Source: Symsagittifera roscoffensis (lineage: Eukaryota > Xenacoelomorpha > Acoela > Convolutidae). Taken from it: DNA of 64,000 bases. This document shows, in pieces, positions 45,410-57,742 of the stretch. The stretch lies in the NCBI RefSeq assembly GCF_963678635.1, contig NC_087069.1:23098360-23162359 (forward strand), written 5' to 3'. Each line of letters begins with the position of its first letter. Positions within the stretch are counted from its first letter, which is position 1. The notes beneath the pieces are model-generated. The model saw only the letters and a program-made list of their open reading frames with translations, ran no database searches and was not told where the DNA came from. Position numbers and translations under genes: made by a program.

Positions 45410-45640
45410 GGTAGTCTAATACTGATCCTAATCTTACTCTAGTCACAATATATCTATTATTTGGTATTCTTGCTATTTTAGAAGCGAGGAAGGGCAATGG
45501 TTTGCTAAGTTAATTTTATTCTTCTCTGGCTGGAACTACTAATAGTTTCAGCCTTACAAACTATTATAAGTTTTAGTCAAGGATCATGTTGTTTAATTCT
45601 AAGCGTTTTACAGTGATAGTTATCAAGAAAGTAATTGGAT
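45410..45640. repeat. Diverged direct repeat flanking the GTPase-MACPF gene, left copy
   Basis: Matches 48680-48920: shared order of 'agtct.ata..gatcct', 'ggcaa.tg.tttg.taagtta', 'taatagtttcagc.ttac', 'ttataagttttag..a.ggatcatg' and 'acagtgata..tatcaa'. Confidence 0.65.
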
Positions 45641-45672
45641 ATATTAAATTTGTGTTGTTAACTGGTTCCAAT

Positions 45673-45680
45673 ACTAACCT
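45673..45680 (-). promoter_or_regulatory. Probable 5' splice site at the end of the GTPase-MACPF exon
   Basis: Minus strand TTAG|GTTAGT matches the animal donor consensus. If used, the TAG read two codons later is intronic and the coiled coil continues in another exon. Confidence 0.55.
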
Positions 45681-47983
45681 AATCTGTCTGCAGTGTCTCT
45701 TTTCTCTGCCTCCTTTCTTCTCTGTCTCTCTCTTTCTGCAGTTTCTTCTGCCGCCTTTTCTTGTCTTATTTGCCTCTCATTTTCGGCAGCTTCTCTTCTT
45801 CTCTGCCTCTCTTCATCTTCTACCTCTTTTCTCTCTCGAGCTTCTTTATGTGCGACAACCGTAAAGACCCCCCCTAGGAAGTTGGTCAGAGCGTCGTAAG
45901 TGCAATCGCGTTTGCGCGCATCTGCGATGTCGACAAGGGTTGAAATGGGTTCCAGGTGCATTTCTGTGGTCAGCATGCAAGGCTTAATCGTGAGGGAGTT
46001 GCGCCATTGGTCCATAGCATGACCATCCTTTACAGTGTCCTTTTTGTGAAGTTCACGAGCTCCACCGTTCCAGATTACAGTGCTAGATGCCAAGACTGAA
46101 GTTGCGCTGAAGTTTGTGAAGTTATCATCTCCGACCTCTATGGAAGAATTTACGTCAAAAAAACCAGGGCTGAAGAATGCCACTAGGGCTGCTTGAATGG
46201 AGCTGATATCCGTGGTCTGACCAGCCACAGCTGTGGACCTAACTTTCATTTCCAATGAACCTCCACCGTACGCTTTGCTTACCACAAAGTGGCCCCATCG
46301 ATTGAAAAATCGCTCAAACTTGCTGCGACAGACTTCATTGTTTATATCAAATACACTGGGAAGTTTTTGTACTTCTTCTTTGAAGGCTGCCGTTAGTTTT
46401 ACATCAGGGTGTCGGAAGTTTCCTATACTCGCTTCAAAAAGACGCTCCTCGATCAAGTATGACATTTCGTGACTAGAACTCAGACTAAACCCTGCTTTAC
46501 TCGCGAACGAGAAAACATTAAAGTCAACGTCCAAAGAAATGTTCAGATGAGACAAGCGATTCTGGACTAATTCGATCTTAGATCTGTATTGGTCCATGTA
46601 CGTCTCTGTTGCGCTCAGTGCTTTTACTTCGACTATTTTTGGAACAGTCAGTCCAAACTTGTTGGACTTGGATCCCGAATCAAAGATTTTAGCGGGAACG
46701 CACGAGTCGGTCAAAATGTTGTAACCTTGTCCCACAATAAGTGTCGAATCTGCTGTTAGGTCGAAGCAGTCGTTCTTGACACCTAGCTCCGTCAGAAATT
46801 GTTCACCAGTCGGAGTAACATCGGTATCTATTTTGAGGTTCAGTCCCTTTATGGACAAGAACTTCAAGTCATCCAGCCTTTCAACTCCTAATTTTTTAAT
46901 CTGACCGGCAATATTTTGCACTTCAACGGCGGCTTCCGCGCTTGGAGCCTTACCGTCAGTGATGAAATCCTGCGCTCTTTGTATGATGGGATCCGCAATA
47001 CCACCTTCTTGAGCATTTGTGAAGAACTCAAGAAAACTTTGTTCATCTTTAGAAAGTGTCTCTGCGCTTGAATTTTTTGCTAAAACTTCATTTCCAATTT
47101 TGACCTCTTTGTTGCCTTGTCGAAAGGCTGCGTTGAATATGATGAGACCGTATTCGTCTCCGTTTTTCTTGAACACTTCTTCGCAAGCTTTGTACAAGTT
47201 GCGCACTTGTCGCGTTCCATCAGGGAGCACCGTGTAATCTCCATTAATCTTGAGGTCTTCAAGGTCATTCTCAATTGCAACCACGGGTGCGTTTACCTCA
47301 AGAAACTGAAAAATTGTTTCTCTGACGACCTGTTTTTTGCTCTCGATGTTTCTAGAAAACTTATGTTCGCTCTCTCCCAGTGCAGTACACCAAGTGATGA
47401 TCGCCACAACATTTGGTTGCTTGGTGTCAATCAGTTTGAGTTCCCTCAAACATCTTAGGGATTTAGCGAGATTACTATTTGGGCCCTGTATGCGAGGGTC
47501 TGTTGCCTGGATCAAAACAAAAACCAGGTTAGGTTTTTTCATTTGCATATGTGTCTCGTAGAACTTCTTGATGGAGTAGAAATTACATGCATCCTGTTTG
47601 CTACCGTCAGTATCATTGAATCCAGGAGTATCAACCAATCCTAGACGTAGTCTAGTGACATCATAGTTCTGGGAATCCGCTTCCAATATGTACTCAGTTG
47701 TAGTTCGTGTTTCAGACGCGCATGCGCTTGTTTTCGCAAATGCTACTGACTGCGATTCTTTCAAGTTGAACAAATGATTCAAGGTACTCGATTTACCAAC
47801 CCCAGAAGTCCCGACTAGAAGAATTGAGGCCCTGTCGATGTTTCGATTTATCTTGAAGCTTTTATATATGTGTTTGATAAGATCAGCTCTGGGCGATGAG
47901 TTATCTTGTTGACCCGGAGATAAGAGGCCTAGTTTGAGTGCCTCTTGTTTCAACTCGCCCTGGGTCCTCGGCGGAGGAGTCAT
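45674..47983 (-). CDS. GIMAP/AIG1-like GTPase fused to a MACPF (perforin-like) domain
   Basis: 769-codon uninterrupted frame. Residues about 51-280 are a GIMAP/AIG1-type GTPase: P-loop GTSGVGKS (58-65), a Thr-rich switch region (TRTTTEY, about 92-98) and DTPG (118-121). GIMAP proteins bind GTP and act at membranes. Residues about 410-690 look like a MACPF pore-forming fold: GQGYNIL near its start and the signature FFNRWGHFVVSKAYGGG (559-575). A highly charged coiled-coil (about 713-765, Arg/Glu/Lys-rich) follows. No signal peptide or transmembrane segment is seen, so a cytosolic effector is plausible (inference). The stop is probably intronic: the frame reaches AG|GTTAGT (donor at 45678) five bases before it. 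Upstream of the ATG is a branch-like TTCTAAT, a T-rich tract and AG (47997), so the first exon may lie further out. The only intact long gene in the window. Confidence 0.85.
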   Translation of the reverse strand: MTPPPRTQGELKQEALKLGLLSPGQQDNSSPRADLIKHIYKSFKINRNIDRASILLVGTSGVGKSSTLNHLFNLKESQSVAFAKTSACASETRTTTEYILEADSQNYDVTRLRLGLVDTPGFNDTDGSKQDACNFYSIKKFYETHMQMKKPNLVFVLIQATDPRIQGPNSNLAKSLRCLRELKLIDTKQPNVVAIITWCTALGESEHKFSRNIESKKQVVRETIFQFLEVNAPVVAIENDLEDLKINGDYTVLPDGTRQVRNLYKACEEVFKKNGDEYGLIIFNAAFRQGNKEVKIGNEVLAKNSSAETLSKDEQSFLEFFTNAQEGGIADPIIQRAQDFITDGKAPSAEAAVEVQNIAGQIKKLGVERLDDLKFLSIKGLNLKIDTDVTPTGEQFLTELGVKNDCFDLTADSTLIVGQGYNILTDSCVPAKIFDSGSKSNKFGLTVPKIVEVKALSATETYMDQYRSKIELVQNRLSHLNISLDVDFNVFSFASKAGFSLSSSHEMSYLIEERLFEASIGNFRHPDVKLTAAFKEEVQKLPSVFDINNEVCRSKFERFFNRWGHFVVSKAYGGGSLEMKVRSTAVAGQTTDISSIQAALVAFFSPGFFDVNSSIEVGDDNFTNFSATSVLASSTVIWNGGARELHKKDTVKDGHAMDQWRNSLTIKPCMLTTEMHLEPISTLVDIADARKRDCTYDALTNFLGGVFTVVAHKEARERKEVEDEERQRRREAAENERQIRQEKAAEETAERERQRRKEAEKRDTADRLG

Positions 47984-48019
47984 GGACTTTGCTTTGCTTC
48001 AAAAAGGAAAAAAATTAGA
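47984..48019 (-). promoter_or_regulatory. Probable 3' splice site just upstream of the GTPase-MACPF ATG
   Basis: Read on minus: TTCTAAT, eleven pyrimidine-rich bases with 'ttttttcctttttg', then AAG, and 13 nt later the ATG. It suggests an intron in the 5' UTR or an upstream coding exon (one base plus four open codons precede the ATG). Confidence 0.55.
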
Positions 48020-49598
48020 ACCAAATGAGCAGAAAGTTTTAGAGTACGAAGTGTGGTATAATACTGAAACTGATTCAGTCTTTTTGAAATCTATAAAAAT
48101 GTTTTAGAAAAAGCTTATGGCGTCGAAATAAATTGGTACTGTTTTTGCTATTCACATCCAAAAGAGCAAACAAATAATTTTAAAGGATTGTTTCAATATA
48201 ATTTCCTTGCGAATCAGTATGAATTTTTTACTGAATACTTGCAAGGCAGTATAATAAATCTTACAATATTTTTGAAGCTACAAGCTCGAAACATTGCTCT
48301 GTGCCTTATGATCTTTACCATCGGGTATGAAAGGTGCAGAAACATGTCTTTTAATACAATAGATGTATTTTTAAAATAAAACAAACAAATTTAATTCCAC
48401 TTTAAAATGTGAAGATTGGTATTGAAGTCCGCTTAACTTGAAATATATATTTTTTGAAATGTAAAAGAAAGCTCAAAATAGTCAAAATTGTAAAAATTAA
48501 TTTTGATTGTAGTGTAATTTGTTTCACTCCCGTCACATGCCTCGTAGAATAAAAACAAGAAACGCTAAAGTGGGTTAATTATCCTCTAAAGTGAGAAGTC
48601 CAGAGTGTCCTACTCATAGAGTATTTTCGAATGAGTTATACCGCCTTTTAGTCACGCTATCTTATTTTTGGCCGGGTAGATTCGATCAACCTCTTAGTCT
48701 TATACCGATCCTTATATTACTCTTATTTTTCCTGGTCTCAAGAGATCTAGTTTATACTGATATTTTTACGAGGTTAGAGGAGAAAAAGAGGCAACTGATT
48801 TGTAAGTTAAATTGTATTTTCTCTGACTTAAACTATGAATAGTTTCAGCTTTACATTTTATCACAAGTTTTAGCAAGGGATCATGATTGGTTACTTCTAA
48901 TCAATTTACAGTGATAAATATCAATGTATATGAAAACAATTTAAATACTTGTTTCAAAAGTGAGGGATATATGGAGTATCTTCTATTTTCTTCTAGGAGA
49001 GAGTTTTGGATGCTTAGGTCAATGAAGAACTTAGTATTCATCGTGAAGAACTTGCTGTTGAGAGAAATGGAGACTAAGAGATTTGTTGTGAACAAAAAGA
49101 TCGTATTGAATTTGCAGATTTGTGTCAATGCGGTGTCGGTTTAATAAGTTAGAGTAAGACTATTTGCATTCTCAAATATTCGTTCGTATTTAGTGATCGA
49201 GTAGCGGGACAAGTATTGACTTCTCTGAGTAAAGCGCCAAGTGACAAGGATCAATACGTGTGAGTTCAATACCGATTTGGCCAATGTTCTTTTTCAATGA
49301 ATAACTTTGCTGCGATATTGATTTCATAATTTATATCGTGCAATTGTTGTGAATGTTATTCCATAGTCGGATTTTTCTTGAGTTTTTATCTCCCTTTTGC
49401 TGCTCGTTTTTGCTCTGTGATGTTTTTTTCAGTATAAATCTGCACTTTTAGAGATTCAATTTTAGTTATCATTCTGACTTGTTATTTTCGCTGAAGCATT
49501 TTTAGCTGGTGATTTTAAAGAGTTGCTCACACATGAGGTTTGGCAAAAGAAATAGTGAGCTGTGTGTCATAAGCTTAGTTGTAGCGCGGTGGGTACAA
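48020..49598. other. Region upstream of the GTPase-MACPF gene
   Basis: Holds the right copy of the flanking direct repeat. A plus frame at 48591-48842 has a hydrophobic stretch (LSLIPILILLLFFLVSRDL) followed by a charged helix. It overlaps the repeat and is not recognised. Otherwise AT-rich, turning G/T-rich after about 49140. Confidence 0.4.
48680..48920. repeat. Diverged direct repeat flanking the GTPase-MACPF gene, right copy
   Basis: Partner of 45410-45640, same orientation, about 3.3 kb apart. Confidence 0.65.
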
Positions 49599-52232
49599 CT
49601 AAATATTGTCAAAAACCTTAATCGGAGAGAGATATGTAGGGCGATATTTTTCTCCATTGAGTTGAATGTAACACTTGATGTCTTTTAAATGACCACTACA
49701 AGCCTGTGCGTAAAAAACGGGAAAAAAATTGATGTTTTGCTGAGTTTTCTGAGAATTTTCTTTGATGAGTTTCGTTGGGTCGTGTCCTTTACAGAGAGTA
49801 TTTCTTGAGTTTGTTTTGTTCTGAAGTGATGTTGTGTTTCAGATATAGAGTATGTTTCTATAGGTTGTAAATGAATTTGGAGTTTATGGCTAATGCGCGT
49901 ATGCTTTCTGATAAAAACTTTTTCAGAGATGGCATCAGTGCGGGATGTGGTGTGAGGAGACATAATTTGTGGCAATAATTTGATTCAAATGGGACTGCGG
50001 TATTTCAACCGTATTAAAGGAAAGTTTGAATTGAGTGAAAGCTGTTCAAAGATTTGTTATCAGTTAGTCAGCCAAGCTTGAAACTCAATTAGTCACTATC
50101 ATCATCTTGCAAAGCTTGCTCAAAAGTATAAAAGCGTGCTTGAAACCCGGGCAATTCAGGGGGCGAGTAGGATATTTTACAAATTTAAGCACACACAAGA
50201 AGGTTAGTTCAACTTTTAATCTAATACCCATTTTTACATTCAAAACATTGTATGGCAATTTTACTGCAAGAATACGATTTTTTTTCTTTATTAAAAAAAA
50301 AAATTATTTTACAAAAACAAATAGCTGCAATTGATTAGCATCATTGATTAAAAAACTTTTACAGACTTCTTTTCCTTTTGATATTTTGATTTTAAATTTA
50401 TTGTTGAATTCTGAAAGAAAGGTTGTAATGTAAACTTATATAAACGGTTTGAAAAAATTAATATAATAATTAGTAAATATTAAAGTCGCAGTTACCTAGA
50501 ATCTTGATCGGAGAAAAATCCATTTGGAAAAGTAAGTTCTAGAATAGCTGATTGCTTTATCAGTTCATAAGCGTTGCCAACATGTTGTTTTTTTTTCTAG
50601 TGCGTAAAAATAGTCAAAGAATATATAATTTCTTGAAAGTCTGAACTTGCTCTGGCAAAACAGAGATTTCATGTGAGAGTTTTTAACTAATTTTTTAAGT
50701 CTTTGTGCCGTAGACAACTTCTATGAGTGGTCATTGATTAGGTGTATAATATCATGCGTAATGGGGCGAAAATCTTCAGTGAGGAAAGTGTTGGCGAGGT
50801 TGGAAAAAAAAACATCTGTCTGACAGTATCGTAGTTACGAAGGTTTCCGTGCATGTTAGCACTTTTTATGCAATATGAGAAGCGTAAGAAATAGGGTGAT
50901 ATGTGTTCAGAGTTTATAAACAACTATCGTTGCAATAGGCTATCTGAAGGTAAGCAATGTAGGAATTGTCTTTGTAAAAAATCATAATTAGTGTGCAAGC
51001 GGGTTCTTTTTGTTTTTAACATGAATTTACATGAGCAGATAAAATCACGATAATTTGGGGTGAGGAAGCTGAATGTTAATTGAAAACTATCAAATCGACT
51101 AAATTAAGATTCATAGGTTTTTATCTTTTAACCGAATGCTCAATGACATGGTAAAGATCTTTGTTAGTTATGTGCAAACAAAAAATCTTGTCAGTTTTAT
51201 TTTTAAAAAGTTTCCAGTGAGCTGTGAATTGAATGCAGGATTTATGTCGTAAGTTGAGTCTTCCATGTAGCGGATGACAGTGTAATCGTAGTGTGTGATT
51301 GGTAAAACATTAGTGCCATGATTTGAAACTCTTGGGAACTTTAATTCTTAAAAAAATGTTATGATTGTATAGCGTTAGTGCGTTAGATAAAGCTCATCGT
51401 CTTCCAATTCTCGGAGTAGTACATCTAGTGGGTTAGTAGAACAGTGGAAACAAAAACAAGAGAGTGCAGGGATAAAAGAGTGTTAGCCAACGTAAGAATT
51501 GCGTTGACTTTGAGGTCGGTATTATTATAGCAGTATTAGAGGGGAAATGGGAGGTTGGCAATTAGGAGATCGGGAAGGATAGTATGTTGAGTGTGATTAG
51601 TGTGGAAGAGCCGTGATGATGAAGGTCAATTGGTTTACAATCGGGGTGTGTTTTTGGAATTTTTCTTTTCATGGGTATAGGCTGTGCAGGGTGGGGATGT
51701 TGCAAATGGGTGTTGTTGAGGCTTCTTATGGTGAGGTGTAATTAGTTAATTGATGGATTGTAACTGGTCGATTAGTGTTAATGATTCGACGTTCGTGATA
51801 AAAAAATCTCTGAATCATGCTCTAATTGGTTATCGGTCATTGAGCCTGAGTGTCGGGAAGAGTGCTGGAAAGAGGTAAAGAACATGGCTAGCGTAGAACC
51901 TGAGTTAGGAGGAACCTGAACTCGGACGACAGGGTGATTAGGGGAACTGAGGGAATTATTGGATTGAAGTTTGGTTGTGAGAATTTGGTAGCGGGACTCA
52001 GTTCAAGCTCTTTAAATTTTTCAAGAGTGTCATTACCGAGTTATCGAAAACTTCTAGTGTATTAAATTTGTCTGGGTAGAATCATCAGAGTATGTGTAGA
52101 ATGAGTTGCGTGAAAACCTGGAGAAAATGGAAGTGAAAAGGTAGAGAAATTGTAAGTGAAATCAGGCAAGGGAGAGAAGGTGAGGTCAGAGATGAAATGA
52201 GAAAGTTTTTTACGTTGCAGATTAGAAAGATA

Positions 52233-52283
<51 letters not shown>

Positions 52284-52719
52284 GAGAGAGGGAGTGATAT
52301 AGAGGTCCGGGATAGCGGTTCATTGTGGGATAAAATCAGTGTTGTTTTGATAACGAAAGTTAATTGTACTCGTTGTTCGATAAATGTTTGTGTAATCGGA
52401 ATTTTGTAGTTGATAGGAACTATGAGATTTTGGGCTCTGTGTGTTTAATTGTTTTGGTGGAGACTTGATGCTAATGGAAAGGCTGTTTTTATTTCTGTGA
52501 AGAATATGATTTATTTGAAAATGTTTTGTAAATGGGGAATTGATATTTTATGTGAAAATGATGGTGCGTATGTTATGGCTTGCGTATGTTTTGACCATGT
52601 GTTGTATTTGAAAAAAAACCCTATAGTTTTAATCATTGCGCATAAAACATCCAATCTCTTTAGGATGTGATGGGGCAGTCCTAAAAGGCTAAGATTTAAT
52701 TTTTTTTATGTGTAAATAA
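49599..52719. repeat. Large tandem array, unit 1 (3121 bp)
   Basis: Begins 'ctaaatattgtcaaaaacct' and repeats at 52720 with offset 3121. G/T-rich on plus. The longest minus frame (96 codons, 49975-49685; MPQIMSPHTTSRTDAI...) is identical in units 1 and 2 but frameshifted in units 3 and 4, so coding is doubtful. Ends with a (GA)n block and 'gggcagtcctaaaaggctaag'. No transposase or RT recognised. Confidence 0.9.
52241..52282. repeat. (GA)n microsatellite, unit 1
   Basis: About 20 GA units. Counterparts at 55358-55398 (interrupted, shorter) and 57691-57739 differ in length. It creates the spurious Arg-Glu open frame at 52197-52409 and Ser-Leu frames on minus. Confidence 0.95.
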
Positions 52720-55700
52720 CTAAATATTGTCAAAAACCTTAATCGGAGAGAGATATGTAGGGCGATATTTTTCTCCATTGAGTTGAATGTAACACTTGAT
52801 GTCTTTTAAATGACCACTACAAGCCTGTGCGTAAAAAACGGGAAAAAAATTGATGTTTTGCTGAGTTTTCTGAGAATTTTCTTTGATGAGTTTCGTTGGG
52901 TCGTGTCCTTTACAGAGAGTATTTCTTGAGTTTGTTTTGTTCTGAAGTGATGTTGTGTTTCAGATATAGAGTATGTTTCTATAGGTTGTAAATGAATTTG
53001 GAGTTTATGGCTAATGCGCGTATGCTTTCTGATAAAAACTTTTTCAGAGATGGCATCAGTGCGGGATGTGGTGTGAGGAGACATAATTTGTGGCAATAAT
53101 TTGATTCAAATGGGACTGCGGTATTTCAACCGTATTAAAGGAAAGTTTGAATTGAGTGAAAGCTGTTCAAAGATTTGTTATCAGTTAGTCAGCCAAGCTT
53201 GAAACTCAATTAGTCACTATCATCATCTTGCAAAGCTTGCTCAAAAGTATAAAAGCGTGCTTGAAACCCGGGCAATTCAGGGGGCGAGTAGGATATTTTA
53301 CAAATTTAAGCACACACAAGAAGGTTAGTTCAACTTTTAATCTAATACCCATTTTTACATTCAAAACATTGTATGGCAATTTTACTGCAAGAATACGATT
53401 TTTTTTCTTTATTAAAAAAAAAAATTATTTTACAAAAACAAATAGCTGCAATTGATTAGCATCATTGATTAAAAAACTTTTACAGACTTCTTTTCCTTTT
53501 GATATTTTGATTTTAAATTTATTGTTGAATTCTGAAAGAAAGGTTGTAATGTAAACTTATATAAACGGTTTGAAAAAATTAATATAATAATTAGTAAATA
53601 TTAAAGTCGCAGTTACCTAGAATCTTGATCGGAGAAAAATCCATTTGGAAAAGTAAGTTCTAGAATAGCTGATTGCTTTATCAGTTCATAAGCGTTGCCA
53701 ACATGTTGTTTTTTTTTCTAGTGCGTAAAAATAGTCAAAGAATATATAATTTCTTGAAAGTCTGAACTTGCTCAGGCAAAACAGAGATTTCATGTGAGAG
53801 TTTTCAACTAATTTTTTAAGTCTTTGTGCCGTAGACAACTTCTATGAGTGGTCATTGATTAGGTGTATAATATCATGCGTAATGGGGCGAAAATCTTCAG
53901 TGAGGAAAGTGTTGGCGAGGTTGGAAAAAAAAACATCTGTCTGACAGTATCGTAGTTACGAAGGTTTCCGTGCATGTTAGCACTTTTTATGCAATATGAG
54001 AAGCGTAAGAAATAGGGTGATATGTGTTCAGAGTTTATAAACAACTATCGTTGCAATAGGCTATCTGAAGGTAATCAATGTAGGAATTGTCTTTGTAAAA
54101 AATCATAATTAGTGTGCAAGCGGGTTCTTTTTGTTTTTAACATGAATTTACATGAGCACATAAAATCACGATAATTTGGGGTGAGGAAGCTGAATGTTAA
54201 TTGAAAACTATCAAATCGACAAAATTAAGATTCATAAGTTTTGATTTTTTAAGCGAGTGCTCAATGACATGGTAAAGATCTTTGTTAGTTATGTGCAAAC
54301 AAAAAATCTTGTCAGTTTTATTTTTAAAAAGTTTTCAGTGAGCTGTGAATTGAATGCAGGATTTATGTCGTAAGTTGAGTCTTCCATGTAGCGGGTGACA
54401 GTGTAATCGTAGTGTGTGATCGGTAAAACATTAGTGCCATGATTTGAAACTCTTGGGAACTTTAATTCTTAAAAAACTGTTATGATTGTATAGCGTTAGT
54501 GCGTTAGATAAAGATCATCGTCTTCCAATTTTCGGAGTAGTACATCTAGTGGGTTAGTAGAACAGTGGAAACAAAAACAAGAGAGTGCAGGGATAAAAGA
54601 GTGTTAGCCAACGTAAGAATTGCGTTGATTTTGAGGTCGGTATTATTATAGCAGTATTAGAGGGGAAATGGGAGGTTGGCAATTAGGAGATCGGGAAGGA
54701 TAGTATGTTGAGTGTGATTAGTGTGGAAGAGCCGTGATGATGAAGGTCAATTGGTTTACAATCGGGGCGTGTTTTTGGAATTTTTCTTTTCATGGGTATA
54801 GGCTGTGCAGGGTGGGGATGTTGCAAATGGGTGTTGTTGAGGCTTCTTATGGTGAGGTGTAATTAGTTAATTGGTGGATTGTATCTGGTCGATTAGTGTT
54901 AATGATTCGACGTTCGTGATAAAAAAAATCTCTGAATCATGCTCTAATTGGTTATCGGTCATTGAGCCTGAGTGTCGGCAAGAGTGCTGGAAAGAGGTAA
55001 AAAACATGGCTAGCGTAGAACCTGAGTTAGGAGGAACCTGAACTCGGACGACAGGGTGATTAGGGGATCTGAGGGAATTATTGGATTGAAGTTTGGTTGT
55101 GAGAATTTGGTAGCGGGACTCAGTTCAAGCTCTATAAATTTTTCAAGAGTTTCATTACGGAGTTATCAAAAACTTCTAGTGTATTAAATTTGTCTGGGTA
55201 GAATCATCAGAGTATGTGTGGAATGAGTTGCGTGAAAACCTGGAGAAAATGGAAGTGAAAAGGTAGAGAAATTGTAAGTGAAATCAGGCAAGGGAGAAAA
55301 GGTGAGGTCAGGGATGAAATGAGAAAGTTTTTTACGTTGCAGATTAGAAAGATAAGAGAGATAGAGACAGAGAGAGAGAGAGAGAGAGTGAGAGAGGGAG
55401 TGATATGGAGGTCCGGGATAGCGGTTCATTGTGGGATAAAATCAGTGTTGTTTTGATAACGAAAGTTAATTGTGCTCGTTGTTCGATAAATGTTTGTGTA
55501 ATCGGAATTTTGTAGTTGATAGGAAAAATGAGATTTTAGGCTATGTGTGTTTAATTGTTTTGGTGGAGATTTGATGCTAATGGAAAGGTTGTTTTTATTT
55601 CGGTGAATAATATTATTTATTTGAACATTTTTGTAAATGGGGAATTTATATTTTATGTGAAAATGATGGTGCGTATGTTATGGCTTGCGTATGTTTTGAC

Positions 55701-55825
55701 CATGTGTTGTATTTGAAAAAAAAACCCTATAGTTTTAATCATTGCGCATAAAATATCCAGTCTCTTTAGGATGTGATGGGGCAGTCCTAAAAGGCTAAGA
55801 TTTAATTTTTTTTATGTGTAAATAA
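52720..55825. repeat. Large tandem array, unit 2 (3106 bp)
   Basis: Nearly identical to unit 1 in its first half, with substitutions accumulating in its last third (for example around 54230 and 55140) and a much shorter (GA)n block. The pattern argues against a simple assembly duplication. Confidence 0.9.
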
Positions 55826-57693
55826 TTAAATATTGTCAAAAACCTTAATCAGAGAGAAAAATGGAGGGGGATATTTTTCTCCACTGAGTTGAATGTATTA
55901 CTTGATGTCTTTTAAGTGACCACTACAAGCCTGTGCGTAAAAAATGGGAAAAAAATTGATTTTTTGCTGGTTTTCTGAGAATTTTCTTTGATGAGTTTCG
56001 TTGTGTCGTGTCCTTTACAGAGAGTATTTCTTGAGTTTGTTTTGTTCCGAAGTGATGTTGTGTTTCAGATATAGAGTATGTTCCTATAGGTTGTAAATGA
56101 ATTTGGGGTTTATGGCTATTGCGCGTATGCTTTCTGATAAAAACTTTTTCAGAGATGGCATCAGTGCGGGATGTGGTGTGAGCAGACATAATTTGTAGCA
56201 ATAATTTGATTCAGATGGGACTGCGGTATCCTAAAAATATGAGCGTTTTAAGAGTGAATCTATAAAACACTTTTTAATTTTTATGGAAAATTGGTGTTCG
56301 CTGAAATAATCGTTTGACAGCAACGACATTTATGGTTAAAACTTTTTTAGAATATGTACAGTAACGATGGACATTTTAATCGTAGACAAGGTAAATTGAG
56401 CTGTTACCTGAGAATAGAAATCCTGCATAGGGTTTTTTTTTACTGCTAGTGATAACGATTGTAATAACTGTTTTATTTCTAACTCACATAGATGGTGTAG
56501 TGAAGTAGTGTTTAGTTCTGAGAGTCACATTTTCGAAAAAAGTCTGCTAATGGTGTAATCAAATTTCATATCTAGGTGTATGTCATAATGGATTGCCCCA
56601 AAATTGGTATGGTTCATGAATGAAAGTTTTTGAAGACGTGTACTATTACGTATATGACCATTGTTTTTATGGAGTGAACATGGTACGTAACATTTTGCAT
56701 CGTCTCGTTTCTGATTTGTGTCGTATTCATGAACTATGAGTTATTTGTTTTCAAATCAAACCCTTTTTCGCATTCAACTAGGATTTTAGAATATTGGATT
56801 TTAAATAAGAGTTTTGCAATATTTGCTTGCTAAATCTGTTTCTGGGTACAATTGGAGGCGTGTTAATTTAGTTTCACTTCCTGCTTCGTTTTGATGGGGA
56901 GTCATTGCTTGTTCTGTTCTATAAGAATGTAGTGGATCAAAAAATATAGATTCTATAAATTGTGCTTGAATGTTAGCAACTGGGAAGGTAGTGCAGTTGT
57001 TTTCAGAAGAACCAAGCAGTGGTTTCTTGTGTACGTGTTTTGCAATCATAGTATTCTTGATACTTCTTACAAGCTAAGCGATTTCCTTGTTCAATTCATT
57101 GTTCAAAACTCGTTCAAACTTGTTCAAAAAAATTCAGTGCCAAGGAGTGGAATAGGTAGAAACTGTACTGTAAAGTCTGGCTGAGATCTTGGTTGTAAAT
57201 GATTGGTTTATTTGATGTCTAGATATTGGGTTGTTGATTCGACGTTCGTGATTAAAAAAAATCTCTGAATCATGCTCTAATTGGTTATCGGTCAATGAGC
57301 CTGAGTGTCGGGAAGAGTGCTAGAAAGAGGTAAAGAACAGGGCTAGCGTAGAACCTGAGTTAGGAGGAACCTGAACTCGGACGACAGTTTCATTAGGGGA
57401 ACTAAGGGAATTATTGGATTGAAGTTTGGTTGTGAAAATTTGGTAGCGGGACTCAGTTCAAGCTCTATAAATTTTTCAAGAGTGTCAGTTACGGAGTTAT
57501 CAAAAACATTTAGTGAATTAATAATTGTCTGGGTAGAATCAACAGAGTGCGTGTGGAATCAGTTGCGTGAAAACCTGGAGAAATAGTAAGTGAAAATGTA
57601 GAGAAATTGTAAGTGAAATCGGGAAAGGGAGAGAAGGTGAGGTTAGAGATGAAATGAGAAAGTTTTTTACGTTGCAGATTAGAAAGATAAGAG

Positions 57694-57742
<49 letters not shown>

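Noticed and set aside
45586-47561. Plus-strand frames opposite the GTPase-MACPF gene
   Set aside because: Antisense shadows; the minus strand carries the recognisable motifs.
48591-48842. Membrane protein gene (LSLIPILILLLFF)
   Set aside because: Lies in a diverged repeat whose partner at 45.4 kb does not keep the frame.
52197-52409. Arg-Glu repeat protein
   Set aside because: Translation of a (GA)n microsatellite.
49599-55825. Assembly artefact as explanation for units 1 and 2
   Set aside because: Substitutions and microsatellite length differ between the units, especially in the last third, so two real copies are more likely. Not fully excluded.
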